From: an uncultured Pelagibacteraceae bacterium
Lineage (GTDB): Bacteria > Pseudomonadota > Alphaproteobacteria > Pelagibacterales > Pelagibacteraceae
Length of the DNA: 64,000 bases
Direction: 5' to 3'
Assembly (NCBI GenBank): GCA_902570525.1
Contig: CACFYN010000001.1
Location: 1-64,000, forward strand
The translations under genes were made by a program, and so were the position numbers. Below the pieces are notes generated by a model, which ran no database searches, was not told the DNA's origin, and saw only the letters and a program-made list of their open reading frames with translations. Below are positions 19,534 to 27,751 of this stretch, in pieces; the stretch's first letter is position 1, and each line of letters starts with the position of its first letter.

Positions 19534-19539
19534 TTGGCT

Positions 19540-19611
19540 TACTCCCGAGTTGAATTGAACAACTACCTTTTCTTCCACAGAGAAACGTGACTACCATTAC
19601 ACCACGGGAGC
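19540..19611 (-). tRNA. tRNA-His(GTG)
   Basis: Cloverleaf: GCTCCCG/CGGGAGT acceptor, TTTCT-CTGTGGA-AGAAA anticodon arm, AGTTG-TTCAATT-CAACT T arm, A73; no encoded CCA. Confidence 0.92.
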
Positions 19612-19665
19612 ATCTCCTTTCAATGTTTTATACTAATTGTGGTTAATTTTAAATTTATAATATGA

Positions 19666-19740
19666 TTAAACTGCTAGCGTGCAGCCAGCATGGAAATGAT
19701 GTCTGTGTGAATTTGCGATTTTGTAATTCTTCTTAACCAT
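19666..19740 (-). CDS. Candidate His-rich leader peptide, 24 aa
   Basis: ATG...TAA: MVKKNYKIANSHRHHFHAGCTLAV; 4 His codons within 6; upstream of and co-oriented with tRNA-His-hisS-hisZ-hisG; not in the ORF track. Confidence 0.5.
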   Translation of the reverse strand: MVKKNYKIANSHRHHFHAGCTLAV

Positions 19741-19748
19741 AAGTGAGT

Positions 19749-19776
19749 TAAATACCTGAAAAAATTTTAAATGCAA
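19749..19776 (-). promoter_or_regulatory. Candidate sigma70-type promoter for the leader ORF/tRNA-His/hisSZG unit
   Basis: TTGCAT (19771-19776) - 16 nt - TATTTA (19749-19754), which would place the TSS at or next to the leader ATG. Confidence 0.45.
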
Positions 19777-19780
19777 CAGT

Positions 19781-19828
19781 TAATTGTATAGGGATATGGA
19801 ATTTAACCACTCATCCCTATTACAATTA
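19781..19828. terminator. Long hairpin between cspA and the his leader, possible terminator
   Basis: TAATTGTA-TAGGGAT / ATCCCTA-(T)-TACAATTA: 15 bp stem with one bulge and 17 nt loop; T-rich tract follows on + strand, no clean U-tract on - strand. Confidence 0.45.
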
Positions 19829-19843
19829 TTGATTTTTAGAAAA

Positions 19844-20059
19844 TTAAGATTTCTTTTGAACCAGTTTAACAGCCGACGGTCCTTTTGGTCCATCTTCTAT
19901 TTCAAACTGTAATTCGTCACCTTCATTTAGGAAACGAAGTCCTGCTTCTCTTACCGCGCTTGCATGTACAAACACGTCCTTTTCTTTATCATCTCTCTCA
20001 ATAAAACCGTAGCCCTTTTTACCATTGAACCACTTTACCTTGCCGTTTAATGTACTCAT
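19844..20059 (-). CDS. cspA: Cold shock protein
   Basis: [31 protein letters not shown]. Confidence 0.93.
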   Translation of the reverse strand: MSTLNGKVKWFNGKKGYGFIERDDKEKDVFVHASAVREAGLRFLNEGDELQFEIEDGPKGPSAVKLVQKKS

Positions 20060-20113
20060 ACTTATTTTACTCTTTCTTCTTGTTTTTTACTTATAGCTAA
20101 ATTAGCTGGGGAC

Positions 20114-20142
20114 TAATTATTAGATTTTAAAATTTATTGCAA
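20114..20142 (-). promoter_or_regulatory. Candidate cspA promoter
   Basis: TTGCAA (20137-20142) - 17 nt - TAATTA (20114-20119) upstream of cspA. Confidence 0.45.
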
Positions 20143-20166
20143 GCGTTTAATTATTAATTTTTGATT

Positions 20167-20239
20167 TGGGTCCCCCTGGAAACGAACCAGGTCCTAACGC
20201 TTTTCAGGCGTTCGTGCGCACCAGCTACACCAGAGACCC
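20167..20239 (-). tRNA. tRNA-Phe(GAA)
   Basis: Cloverleaf with anticodon arm AACGC-CTGAAAA-GCGTT, T arm CCTGG-TTCGTTT-CCAGG, A73. Confidence 0.9.
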
Positions 20240-20244
20240 ATAAA

Positions 20245-20460
20245 CTAAAATCTAAAAATTATTCTTCCAAGTTGAAGATTATAGGGTGAGATTTCAATTT
20301 TTACTTTATCACCAAGAAGACATCGAATCCGGTTCTTACGCAAACGCCCACTAGCATGTGCTAAAACTGTGTGCCCGTTTTCGAGTTTCACCCTAAATTG
20401 TGCGTTCTTTAATAATTCAATTATTACGCCGGAAAATTCTAGGGTCTCTTCTTTTGTCAG
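20245..20460 (-). CDS. infA: Translation initiation factor IF-1, apparent CTG start
   Basis: (M)[74 protein letters not shown] 9 nt before CTG; not in the ORF track. Confidence 0.9.
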   Translation of the reverse strand: MTKEETLEFSGVIIELLKNAQFRVKLENGHTVLAHASGRLRKNRIRCLLGDKVKIEISPYNLQLGRIIFRF

Positions 20461-21740
20461 TTTTTTTTTCTCCTTATTATTCTAGATTTTATGCTTTGAG
20501 TATGACCATGTAATTGTTCAAACTCGGAAAGAGTTATAGCTGGATTTGCAATTTTTTCTACCCCTAATTTACTCAAAGTCACAATTGATATTTTTTTAGT
20601 AAATTCGTTTAAATTTAAACCTGAGCTAAATTTTGAGGATCCTGCAGTTGGCAAGACATGATTGGTTCCAACTGTATAATCTGATGCACTCATTGGAGTA
20701 TTTGGTCCATTGCAAATACTTCCAGCATTTTTAATCTTATTTTCGTAGTTTTTAAAATTTTTTACGTTAAGCTCGAGATGTTCTGGGGCTATCTCATTTA
20801 TTGTTTCAACTATTTGTTTATCATTCTTTACGAGAATAAATAAGCCATTTTTTTTTAATGACTTTGAAGCTATTATTTTTCTTGGTAAATCGCTTAAGAC
20901 TTTTTTAACCTCTGTTCGAACTTTTTTTATCAAGTTTTTATCTTTAGTAATTAATATACACTGACTATCTGGGTCATGTTCTGCTTGAGAAACTAAGGAT
21001 GTTGCAACTTGAGATAAATCTGAATTTTTATCAGCAAGAACACATATCTCAGATGCTCCAGCATACATTGTTTCTGTTCCTATAATCTTTCCAGATAATT
21101 GCCTCTTAGCTTCAGCTACATACTTATTACCTGGACCAACCACTTTGTTTACTTTTTGAATAAATGCTAGACTCGCAATTGCTTGAGCCCCTCCCATTGA
21201 AAAAATTTCTTTTATACCTAATTTTTTTGCTGCATATAAAACAGCAGGGTTTAATTTATTATTTATTTTTGGAGTAGCTAACACCATTCTTCTTACTCCT
21301 GAAATCTTAGCAGGGATACAATTCATTAATAAAGTTGAGGGTAAGTTACCAGGAACGTATACTCCAACTGAATCTATTGGTATAGACTTATACTCCAATT
21401 TATTTTTGTATTTATCTATAAATTTAATTTTTTTAAAATTTTTGACTTGGAGCATGTGAAATTTAAAAATTCTTTCATAAGCATAATCAATAGCCTTTTT
21501 AACATTTTTATCCAAATTTTTAATTGTATTACTAATTTTTTTTTTTGATAACTTAATTTCCTTATTTTTTGAATATTTATTCTCGTATTTTTTTAGAGCT
21601 TTAAACTTATTTTTTTTGATGTCATTAATAATTTTATTTACAAGATCTACATCAGTATTTTTAGAATTTCTCCTTCTATCAAGAAAGTTTTTCAAGTAAT
21701 TGTGCCCTGATCCATTTTTATATTTTATAATTTTAATCAT
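20457..21740 (-). CDS. hisD: Histidinol dehydrogenase
   Basis: [74 protein letters not shown]. Confidence 0.95.
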   Translation of the reverse strand: MIKIIKYKNGSGHNYLKNFLDRRRNSKNTDVDLVNKIINDIKKNKFKALKKYENKYSKNKEIKLSKKKISNTIKNLDKNVKKAIDYAYERIFKFHMLQVKNFKKIKFIDKYKNKLEYKSIPIDSVGVYVPGNLPSTLLMNCIPAKISGVRRMVLATPKINNKLNPAVLYAAKKLGIKEIFSMGGAQAIASLAFIQKVNKVVGPGNKYVAEAKRQLSGKIIGTETMYAGASEICVLADKNSDLSQVATSLVSQAEHDPDSQCILITKDKNLIKKVRTEVKKVLSDLPRKIIASKSLKKNGLFILVKNDKQIVETINEIAPEHLELNVKNFKNYENKIKNAGSICNGPNTPMSASDYTVGTNHVLPTAGSSKFSSGLNLNEFTKKISIVTLSKLGVEKIANPAITLSEFEQLHGHTQSIKSRIIRRKKN

Positions 21741-22131
21741 TTATTTTATTTTGATCTTCTAATACTGCCTCAATAATTTCTGCAGTTAATGTTATAATTC
21801 CATTATTCGAAAATAATAGTGTTATTTCATAATTTTTATTATTTTTAAAAAGGTTGATTGCGGCTAATTCAACAAATGTTTCAATTTTTCTACTATCAAT
21901 GTTTTTAGATTTTGATTTTTCAATATATTCAAATTTAACAATACTTTTTACCTTTTCTTTTGTATTTCCTTTTTCTCTGGCAATTCTTTCAACTAAAAAT
22001 AAAAAAATTTTGTTTTTTGGTAAATATTTAATTTCATCAATTTTTATTTTTCCGCCTTCACAACATGCTGAAATCACTTGTAAATCTTGTGGAGATTGGG
22101 CAATGATTTTTTTGAGATATTTTTTAGCCAT
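21733..22131 (-). CDS. DUF2948-like family protein
   Basis: SPQDLQVISACCEGGKIKIDEIKYLPKNKIFLFLVERIARE; lies between murA and hisD. Confidence 0.65.
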   Translation of the reverse strand: MAKKYLKKIIAQSPQDLQVISACCEGGKIKIDEIKYLPKNKIFLFLVERIAREKGNTKEKVKSIVKFEYIEKSKSKNIDSRKIETFVELAAINLFKNNKNYEITLLFSNNGIITLTAEIIEAVLEDQNKIND

Positions 22132-23402
22132 TAAGATAGTCTTTTAATTTTTACTCCAATTTTTTTTAGTTTATTTTCAATTTTTTCATAACCTCTATCT
22201 AAATGATATATTCGCGAAATTATTGTTTTTCCTTTAGAAACTACACCTGCAAGCACTAGTGCGGCTGAAGCACGAAGATCTGAACTCATAACCTCTGACC
22301 CACTGAAATTTGCATTGCCCTCGATTATTGCAGTGCTATCTTTAATCATTATTTTTGCTCCAAGTCTCTGGAGCTCCATGACGTGAATAAACCTTCCTTG
22401 AAAAATATTTTCAGTAATTGTACTAATACCGTTTGCTTTACAAAGAAGTACCATAAATTGAGGCTGGAGATCTGTTGGAAAACCCTCATATTCTTTAGTA
22501 GTTATATTTCTTATGCTTTTAATTTTTTGTGGTCCGTGTATATGGATTTTGTCTTTAGAAGTTTTTATTTTTGCTCCAATTTTTTTTAATATATTCAATT
22601 CTGTTTGAATTAAATTTGGATTAAAATTTTTTATAATTAAATTTCCTTTTGCTAAAGTTGCTAATACACAAAATGTTCCTGTTTCAATTCTATCACCCAT
22701 AACAGAGTAAGTAGTTTGATTTAATGAATTAACACCTATGATTTGGCAAGTTCTTTTTCCAATCCATTTAATGTTTGCTCCTGCAGATTTTAAAAAATTT
22801 GTTAGATCTTTTATTTCTGGTTCAATTGCGCATTGCTTGAGCAAGGTTTTACCCTTCGCCAAAACTGCAGACATTATTAGTTGCTCAGTTGCCCCAACAC
22901 TAATTTTAGGGAACTTAATAGTAGTACCTTTTAATTTTCCATTAGATTTTGCATAAATATATCCCTTTTTTATTTCATACTTCACCCCAATTTTTTTTAA
23001 CGCATTTAAATGTAAATTAACCGGCCTACCTGAATTACCATTTAAAATACAACCACCCGGAAAACTACAAATTGATTTGTGGTACTTAGAAACTAATGGA
23101 CCAAGAATTAATATTCCAGCTCTCATTGTTTTAAGAATTGAGTATGATCCAAAATATTTTTGTTTTTTTGTTTTATAGATCTTTACGGTTTTTTTATTTT
23201 TTGAAAATTTAATTTTGGAACCAAGTGATTTAAGAAGATTTATCATTGTGTCTATATCTCTTACTCTTGGAAGGTTTTCAATGGTAACTGGTTTATCAAA
23301 TAATAATGTTGAAGCTAAAATTGGTAAAGCAGCATTTTTTGAGCCACTAATAGAAACTTCTCCCTTGACTCTACAAGGACCTGTTATCAAAAACTTATCC
23401 AT
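22131..23402 (-). CDS. murA: UDP-N-acetylglucosamine 1-carboxyvinyltransferase
   Basis: GSKNAALPILAS, FPGGCILNGNSGRPVNLHL (catalytic Cys retained), DLRASAALVLAG. Confidence 0.93.
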   Translation of the reverse strand: MDKFLITGPCRVKGEVSISGSKNAALPILASTLLFDKPVTIENLPRVRDIDTMINLLKSLGSKIKFSKNKKTVKIYKTKKQKYFGSYSILKTMRAGILILGPLVSKYHKSICSFPGGCILNGNSGRPVNLHLNALKKIGVKYEIKKGYIYAKSNGKLKGTTIKFPKISVGATEQLIMSAVLAKGKTLLKQCAIEPEIKDLTNFLKSAGANIKWIGKRTCQIIGVNSLNQTTYSVMGDRIETGTFCVLATLAKGNLIIKNFNPNLIQTELNILKKIGAKIKTSKDKIHIHGPQKIKSIRNITTKEYEGFPTDLQPQFMVLLCKANGISTITENIFQGRFIHVMELQRLGAKIMIKDSTAIIEGNANFSGSEVMSSDLRASAALVLAGVVSKGKTIISRIYHLDRGYEKIENKLKKIGVKIKRLS

Positions 23403-23403
23403 T

Positions 23404-23961
23404 TTATTTTATTTTAGCGACCTGAATGGTTGTTTGACCCTGATATTTTCCGTTCTTAGATTTATATGTTGTGTCTGGTTCGATTTCTGATTTAAAAAAT
23501 AAAAACTGCGCTATTCCTTCATTAGAATATACTTTTGCAGGATTAGGAGTCGTATTGCTTAGCTCGATTACAATATTGCCTTCGAATTCATTTTCAATTG
23601 GAGTGACGTTACAGATTATCCCCGTTCTAGCATAAGTGCTTTTACCAACACAAATACAAAGAACATCTTTTGGTATTCTAAAATATTCAATAGTTTTAGC
23701 TAGAGCAAAAGAATTGGGTGGAATAATGCAGTGAGGTCCTTTTTTTTCAATGAAATTATCATCAGAGAAATTCTTAGGATCAACTAAAGAATTGTTAACA
23801 TTGGTAAATATTCTATACTCATCTGAAATTCTTACATCATAACCTAGACTACTGAGGCCATATGATATTTTCCCCTCTGAAACTTGATGATCTAAAAATG
23901 GTTCTATCATATTATGTTCTTTACACATTTTTTTAATCCAAGAATCTGGTTGAATAGACAT
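23404..23961 (-). CDS. dcd: dCTP deaminase
   Basis: [63 protein letters not shown]. Confidence 0.93.
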   Translation of the reverse strand: MSIQPDSWIKKMCKEHNMIEPFLDHQVSEGKISYGLSSLGYDVRISDEYRIFTNVNNSLVDPKNFSDDNFIEKKGPHCIIPPNSFALAKTIEYFRIPKDVLCICVGKSTYARTGIICNVTPIENEFEGNIVIELSNTTPNPAKVYSNEGIAQFLFFKSEIEPDTTYKSKNGKYQGQTTIQVAKIK

Positions 23962-24063
23962 CTATTTATTTTTTTTTTGTTTCTTTTGAAAAACTTTTCT
24001 TTTTTTTAAATTTTTTTTTAAAGCAAGTTCAAGTCTATAATACTTATCCTTTTTTGAATTCAT
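23962..24063 (-). CDS. Very small basic protein, 33 aa
   Basis: MNSKKDKYYRLELALKKNLKKRKVFQKKQKKNK*; abuts dcd; not in the ORF track. Confidence 0.5.
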   Translation of the reverse strand: MNSKKDKYYRLELALKKNLKKRKVFQKKQKKNK

Positions 24064-24067
24064 TAGA

Positions 24068-24364
24068 TTACTTTTTATTTGGATTTGTAAGATCTTCTAA
24101 CGTAATCGTTTTTGAGATGTCATGCATTTTTGTATCTTGATTTTTTGAGGTCAAACCTTTTTCCTCTGCCTTCGCTTGTTTCTTAGCTCTTCTCTCGGCA
24201 AGTTTCTTTTCTCTTTTAGCTTGCTTTTCCATAGCCTTGGCGCCCCTGGTGCTCTTAAAATCATAGTGGATACCACAATGAGAAATCTTACCTGCATAGT
24301 GGAAAGATTCTTCCTCTATTACATTATTATTTTTATCAAAAAGTATTTTAGTATATATTTTCAT
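24068..24364 (-). CDS. Hypothetical protein, 98 aa, basic/coiled-coil-like
   Basis: Open frame filling the gap; MKIYTKILFDKNNNVIEEESFHYAGK... Confidence 0.6.
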   Translation of the reverse strand: MKIYTKILFDKNNNVIEEESFHYAGKISHCGIHYDFKSTRGAKAMEKQAKREKKLAERRAKKQAKAEEKGLTSKNQDTKMHDISKTITLEDLTNPNKK

Positions 24365-24462
24365 GACTATTTACTCGATAATTGTTATATCTTAATAGAA
24401 TAATATGGCAATAATTAGCAATTTAAATTGTTAATAAAATGTTAATTTATTATCTGATCAAT

Positions 24463-24538
24463 GCCCCTTTAACTCAGGTAGCAGAGTATTTTCATGGTAA
24501 GAAAAAAGTCGTCCGTGCAAGTCGGGCAAGGGGCACCA
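24463..24538 (+). tRNA. tRNA-Thr(GGT), CCA encoded
   Basis: GCCCCTT/AAGGGGC acceptor, anticodon arm TTTTC-ATGGTAA-GAAAA, A73 + CCA. Confidence 0.9.
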
Positions 24539-24541
24539 TAT

Positions 24542-25264
24542 TTACTTTTTGTAAAATATTTTTCTTAGGAAAATTGTAGTAATTATCAAAATAAAAAAAG
24601 CTCCTAATGGAAAATAAATTTCGGATGAAAATATTATATCCATTACACCGGGTGGTTTTAAATTTTGACCAATTATTGTTTCTAAACCACTACCAATAGA
24701 CACAACTAAAAAAACTTGTGGGATTATACCTATTAATGTTGCAAAGAAAAAGTTAATCACTCGCACATTAAACAAAGTTGGTAATATACAACTTAATTGC
24801 CATGGGATACCCCCTATAAATCTATAAATGAGAAGATACATAAATTCTGATTTTTTAAATTTATTTTCCAAATTTTGAAATTTATTTAAAAATTTATCTT
24901 GTACAAAATCTTTTAAGAAAAAATTCGCGAAAATATATAAAAAAGATGCACCGATGCTTAATCCTAGAATAACCACAAAAGTCCCAAACCATTTACCAAG
25001 TATGAAACCTGCTAATAAGGCAATAGGTGATCCAAATCCTAAAAATGGAAAAACCCATAAGATCGTAAAAATTAAAAAAAATAAAGATAATAAAAATATG
25101 TTTTTTGTTTTTATCTCTGAAAAGTACTCAATATTATCTTTTATAAATTCATAAGATGAAAGCTCCTGTAAACTGAATTTAGAAAACAAAAAATAAAGAA
25201 ATATTCCTACAGTCACCAGATAAAGTAAACCAATGTATATTTTAATTTTTTTTACTTTTTCCAT
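24542..25264 (-). CDS. TVP38/TMEM64 (VTT-domain) family membrane protein
   Basis: Multi-TM; FPFLGFGSPIALLAGFILGKWFGT, YRFIGGIPWQLSCILPTLFNVR. Confidence 0.75.
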   Translation of the reverse strand: MEKVKKIKIYIGLLYLVTVGIFLYFLFSKFSLQELSSYEFIKDNIEYFSEIKTKNIFLLSLFFLIFTILWVFPFLGFGSPIALLAGFILGKWFGTFVVILGLSIGASFLYIFANFFLKDFVQDKFLNKFQNLENKFKKSEFMYLLIYRFIGGIPWQLSCILPTLFNVRVINFFFATLIGIIPQVFLVVSIGSGLETIIGQNLKPPGVMDIIFSSEIYFPLGAFFILIITTIFLRKIFYKK

Positions 25265-25295
25265 AAATTTTAATTGTAAATTTAAAATCTTCTAT

Positions 25296-25324
25296 TTGCT
25301 ATTTATATATTTAATTAATATAAA
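25296..25324 (+). promoter_or_regulatory. Candidate sigma70 promoter of rpmH-rnpA-yidD-yidC
   Basis: TTGCTA (25296-25301) - 17 nt - TATAAA (25319-25324), 34 nt before rpmH. Confidence 0.6.
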
Positions 25325-25358
25325 GGGCGAAAATTATTAGAAAATTAAACCATATTTT

Positions 25359-25496
25359 ATGAAAAGAACATATCAACCAAGTAGACTAGTGCGAAAAAGA
25401 CGTCATGGATTCAGGTCAAAAATGAAGACCAAAGGTGGAAGAAAGCTTCTAGCAAGAAGAAGAGCAAAAGGGAGAAAAAAACTTACAGTTTCATGA
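25359..25496 (+). CDS. rpmH: 50S ribosomal protein L34
   Basis: [45 protein letters not shown]; not in the ORF track. Confidence 0.97.
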   Translation: MKRTYQPSRLVRKRRHGFRSKMKTKGGRKLLARRRAKGRKKLTVS

Positions 25497-25834
25497 AGGT
25501 AAGAATTTGCTCTTTATCAAAGAATGAGGATTTTAGATCCATTCTTAATGGAAAAAAAATAAATAATAAATATTCTACAATTTTTTTTAAAGAAATAGAT
25601 CGTTTGAACTCCAAACAATTAAATATTAGTTTTATTGCAAAAAAAAAATTGGGCAACGCTGTTATAAGGAATAAAATTAAAAGAAGATTGAAAAATATAA
25701 TGAGAGATATAATTAAAAATATTAATATTAATTGTAAATACTCTTATTTAGTTATTGCAAAAAAAATTGTTTTTAATCACAAATTTGAAGATATAAAGAA
25801 AGAGTTATTTCTTAATTTTAAAAAAATAAAATAA
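25493..25834 (+). CDS. rnpA: Ribonuclease P protein component
   Basis: [22 protein letters not shown]; follows rpmH. Confidence 0.92.
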   Translation: MKVRICSLSKNEDFRSILNGKKINNKYSTIFFKEIDRLNSKQLNISFIAKKKLGNAVIRNKIKRRLKNIMRDIIKNININCKYSYLVIAKKIVFNHKFEDIKKELFLNFKKIK

Positions 25835-25835
25835 A

Positions 25836-26075
25836 ATGAAAAGTGTTCTGATATTCATTATAAAAACTTATAAATATTTAATTTCTCCATTTATAGGCAA
25901 TAATTGCAGATATCTACCTACGTGTTCAGAATATTTTATTGATTGTCTAAATGAATTTGGAATTATTAAAGGTTGTACAAAAGGGGTAAAGAGAATTTTA
26001 ACATGCCACCCAATTAAAACTCTTGGTGGTGGTGATGGTTATGATCCCGTAATTAAAAGAAAAGGTAAACAATAA
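25836..26075 (+). CDS. yidD: Membrane protein insertion efficiency factor YidD
   Basis: YKYLISPFIGNNCRYLPTCSEYFIDCLNEFGIIKG. Confidence 0.93.
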   Translation: MKSVLIFIIKTYKYLISPFIGNNCRYLPTCSEYFIDCLNEFGIIKGCTKGVKRILTCHPIKTLGGGDGYDPVIKRKGKQ

Positions 26076-27745
26076 TGGATACAAAGAATGTAATAGCAGC
26101 AATATCATTGAGCGCAGCTGTAATAATTCTTTACAGTTTATTTTTTGCCCCAAGTCCGAATGAATTAAAAAAGATAGACGAACAAAAATCATCTATGAGT
26201 TCAGAGGCTCCTAAATTGGAAGAGTCCGAAAAAATAGTTGAATTATCTAGAGATAAAGCGTTAAAAGAAAGTAATAGAGTTGAATTCGAAAATCAAAACA
26301 TCAAAGGTTCAATTTCTTTGATGGGTGGAACAATTGATGATTTAATTTTTAAAAATTATACTGAGACTCTCGATGGTAAAAACAAAATAACCTTATTAAA
26401 CCCAAAAAAATATAGTGAAGGATATTTTGTAGAAACTGGCTGGGTATCTAGTAGTAAAAATATTGAGTTACCAAATTCTAATACAAATTGGAAGGTAGAA
26501 GGAAACAATAAACTTACACCTGGCAATCCAGTGACTTTGGTTTGGAATAATAATCAAGGCATAAGTTTTAAAAAAAAAATAAAAATTGACGAAGAATTTT
26601 TATTCTCAATAGATCAAATAATTACAAATCAATCAGAAAAATCTTATGACTTTTATGCATACGGTCAGATAATAAGAAATAAATCACCAGAAGTAACAAA
26701 TTTTTATATTCTGCATGAAGGTTTAATTGGTGTTTTAAATGACCAGCTTGTAGAAAAAGATTATGATGATATTGAAGAAAAAGAGTTTTCACAAAAAGCA
26801 GAGACTGGGTGGCTAGGTATAACTGATAAATATTGGATCACTACCTTAATTCCCGAAAAAAATAAGGAATTTAGGGCAGACTTCAATTTTAAAAATAAAT
26901 TCAGAGCGAATTTCATTGAGACCAAACCCTTGGAATTGGAGTCAAAGGGGACTGTTTCAAGCAATGTAAGGGTAATCGTAGCTGCAAAGGAGGTGGATGT
27001 TATAGATAGTTATGCAGAAAAATCTAATATATCTAAGTTTGATCTAGCAATTGATTGGGGATGGTTTTATTTTTTCACAAAAAATTTCTTTTTCGCAATT
27101 GATTATTTCTTTAAACTCACAGGTAACTTTGGAATAGCGATAGTATTAATTACAATTTGTATAAGAATACTATTTTATCCTTTGGCAAATTATTCATTTA
27201 AATCTATGGCCAAAATGAAGGTTCTACAACCAGAAATGACAAGACTTAAAGAGTTGCATAAGGACGATAAAATGAAACTACAGCAAGAAATGATGGCTTT
27301 ATATAAGAAAGAAAAAGTAAATCCTGTATCAGGTTGTTTACCAATTTTTATTCAGATTCCTTTCTTTTTTGCTATATATAAAGTTCTTTTTGTTACTTTA
27401 GAAATGAGACACCAGCCATTTTATGGTTGGATAAAAGATTTGTCTGAGAGAGACCCAACTTCAATTTTTAACCTTTTCGGCTTAATTCCATGGGACCCTC
27501 CATCATTTCTTATTATAGGAGTTTGGCCTTGTCTTATGGGCTTAACAATGTATTTGCAGCAAAAGTTAAATCCTACTCCTCCAGATCCTATACAACAAAA
27601 AATTTTTATGTTCTTTCCTTTATTTTTAACAATTATATTGGCACCATTTCCATCAGGCTTAGTTATATATTGGACAATAAATAACGTTTTAACTATGGCT
27701 CAACAACTTGTGATAATGAGACAAACCAAAGTTAAAACTACTTAG
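26075..27745 (+). CDS. yidC: Membrane protein insertase YidC
   Basis: N-terminal TM, large periplasmic domain, MKVLQPEMTRLKELHKDDKMKLQQEMMALYKKEKVNPVSGCLPIFIQIPFF. Confidence 0.95.
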   Translation: MDTKNVIAAISLSAAVIILYSLFFAPSPNELKKIDEQKSSMSSEAPKLEESEKIVELSRDKALKESNRVEFENQNIKGSISLMGGTIDDLIFKNYTETLDGKNKITLLNPKKYSEGYFVETGWVSSSKNIELPNSNTNWKVEGNNKLTPGNPVTLVWNNNQGISFKKKIKIDEEFLFSIDQIITNQSEKSYDFYAYGQIIRNKSPEVTNFYILHEGLIGVLNDQLVEKDYDDIEEKEFSQKAETGWLGITDKYWITTLIPEKNKEFRADFNFKNKFRANFIETKPLELESKGTVSSNVRVIVAAKEVDVIDSYAEKSNISKFDLAIDWGWFYFFTKNFFFAIDYFFKLTGNFGIAIVLITICIRILFYPLANYSFKSMAKMKVLQPEMTRLKELHKDDKMKLQQEMMALYKKEKVNPVSGCLPIFIQIPFFFAIYKVLFVTLEMRHQPFYGWIKDLSERDPTSIFNLFGLIPWDPPSFLIIGVWPCLMGLTMYLQQKLNPTPPDPIQQKIFMFFPLFLTIILAPFPSGLVIYWTINNVLTMAQQLVIMRQTKVKTT

Positions 27746-27751
27746 AATTTA

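Noticed and set aside
19534-19578. N-terminal extension MEEKVVVQFNSGVSQ of hisS in the ORF track
   Set aside because: It translates the 3' half of tRNA-His; the conserved HisRS start is the ATG at 19533
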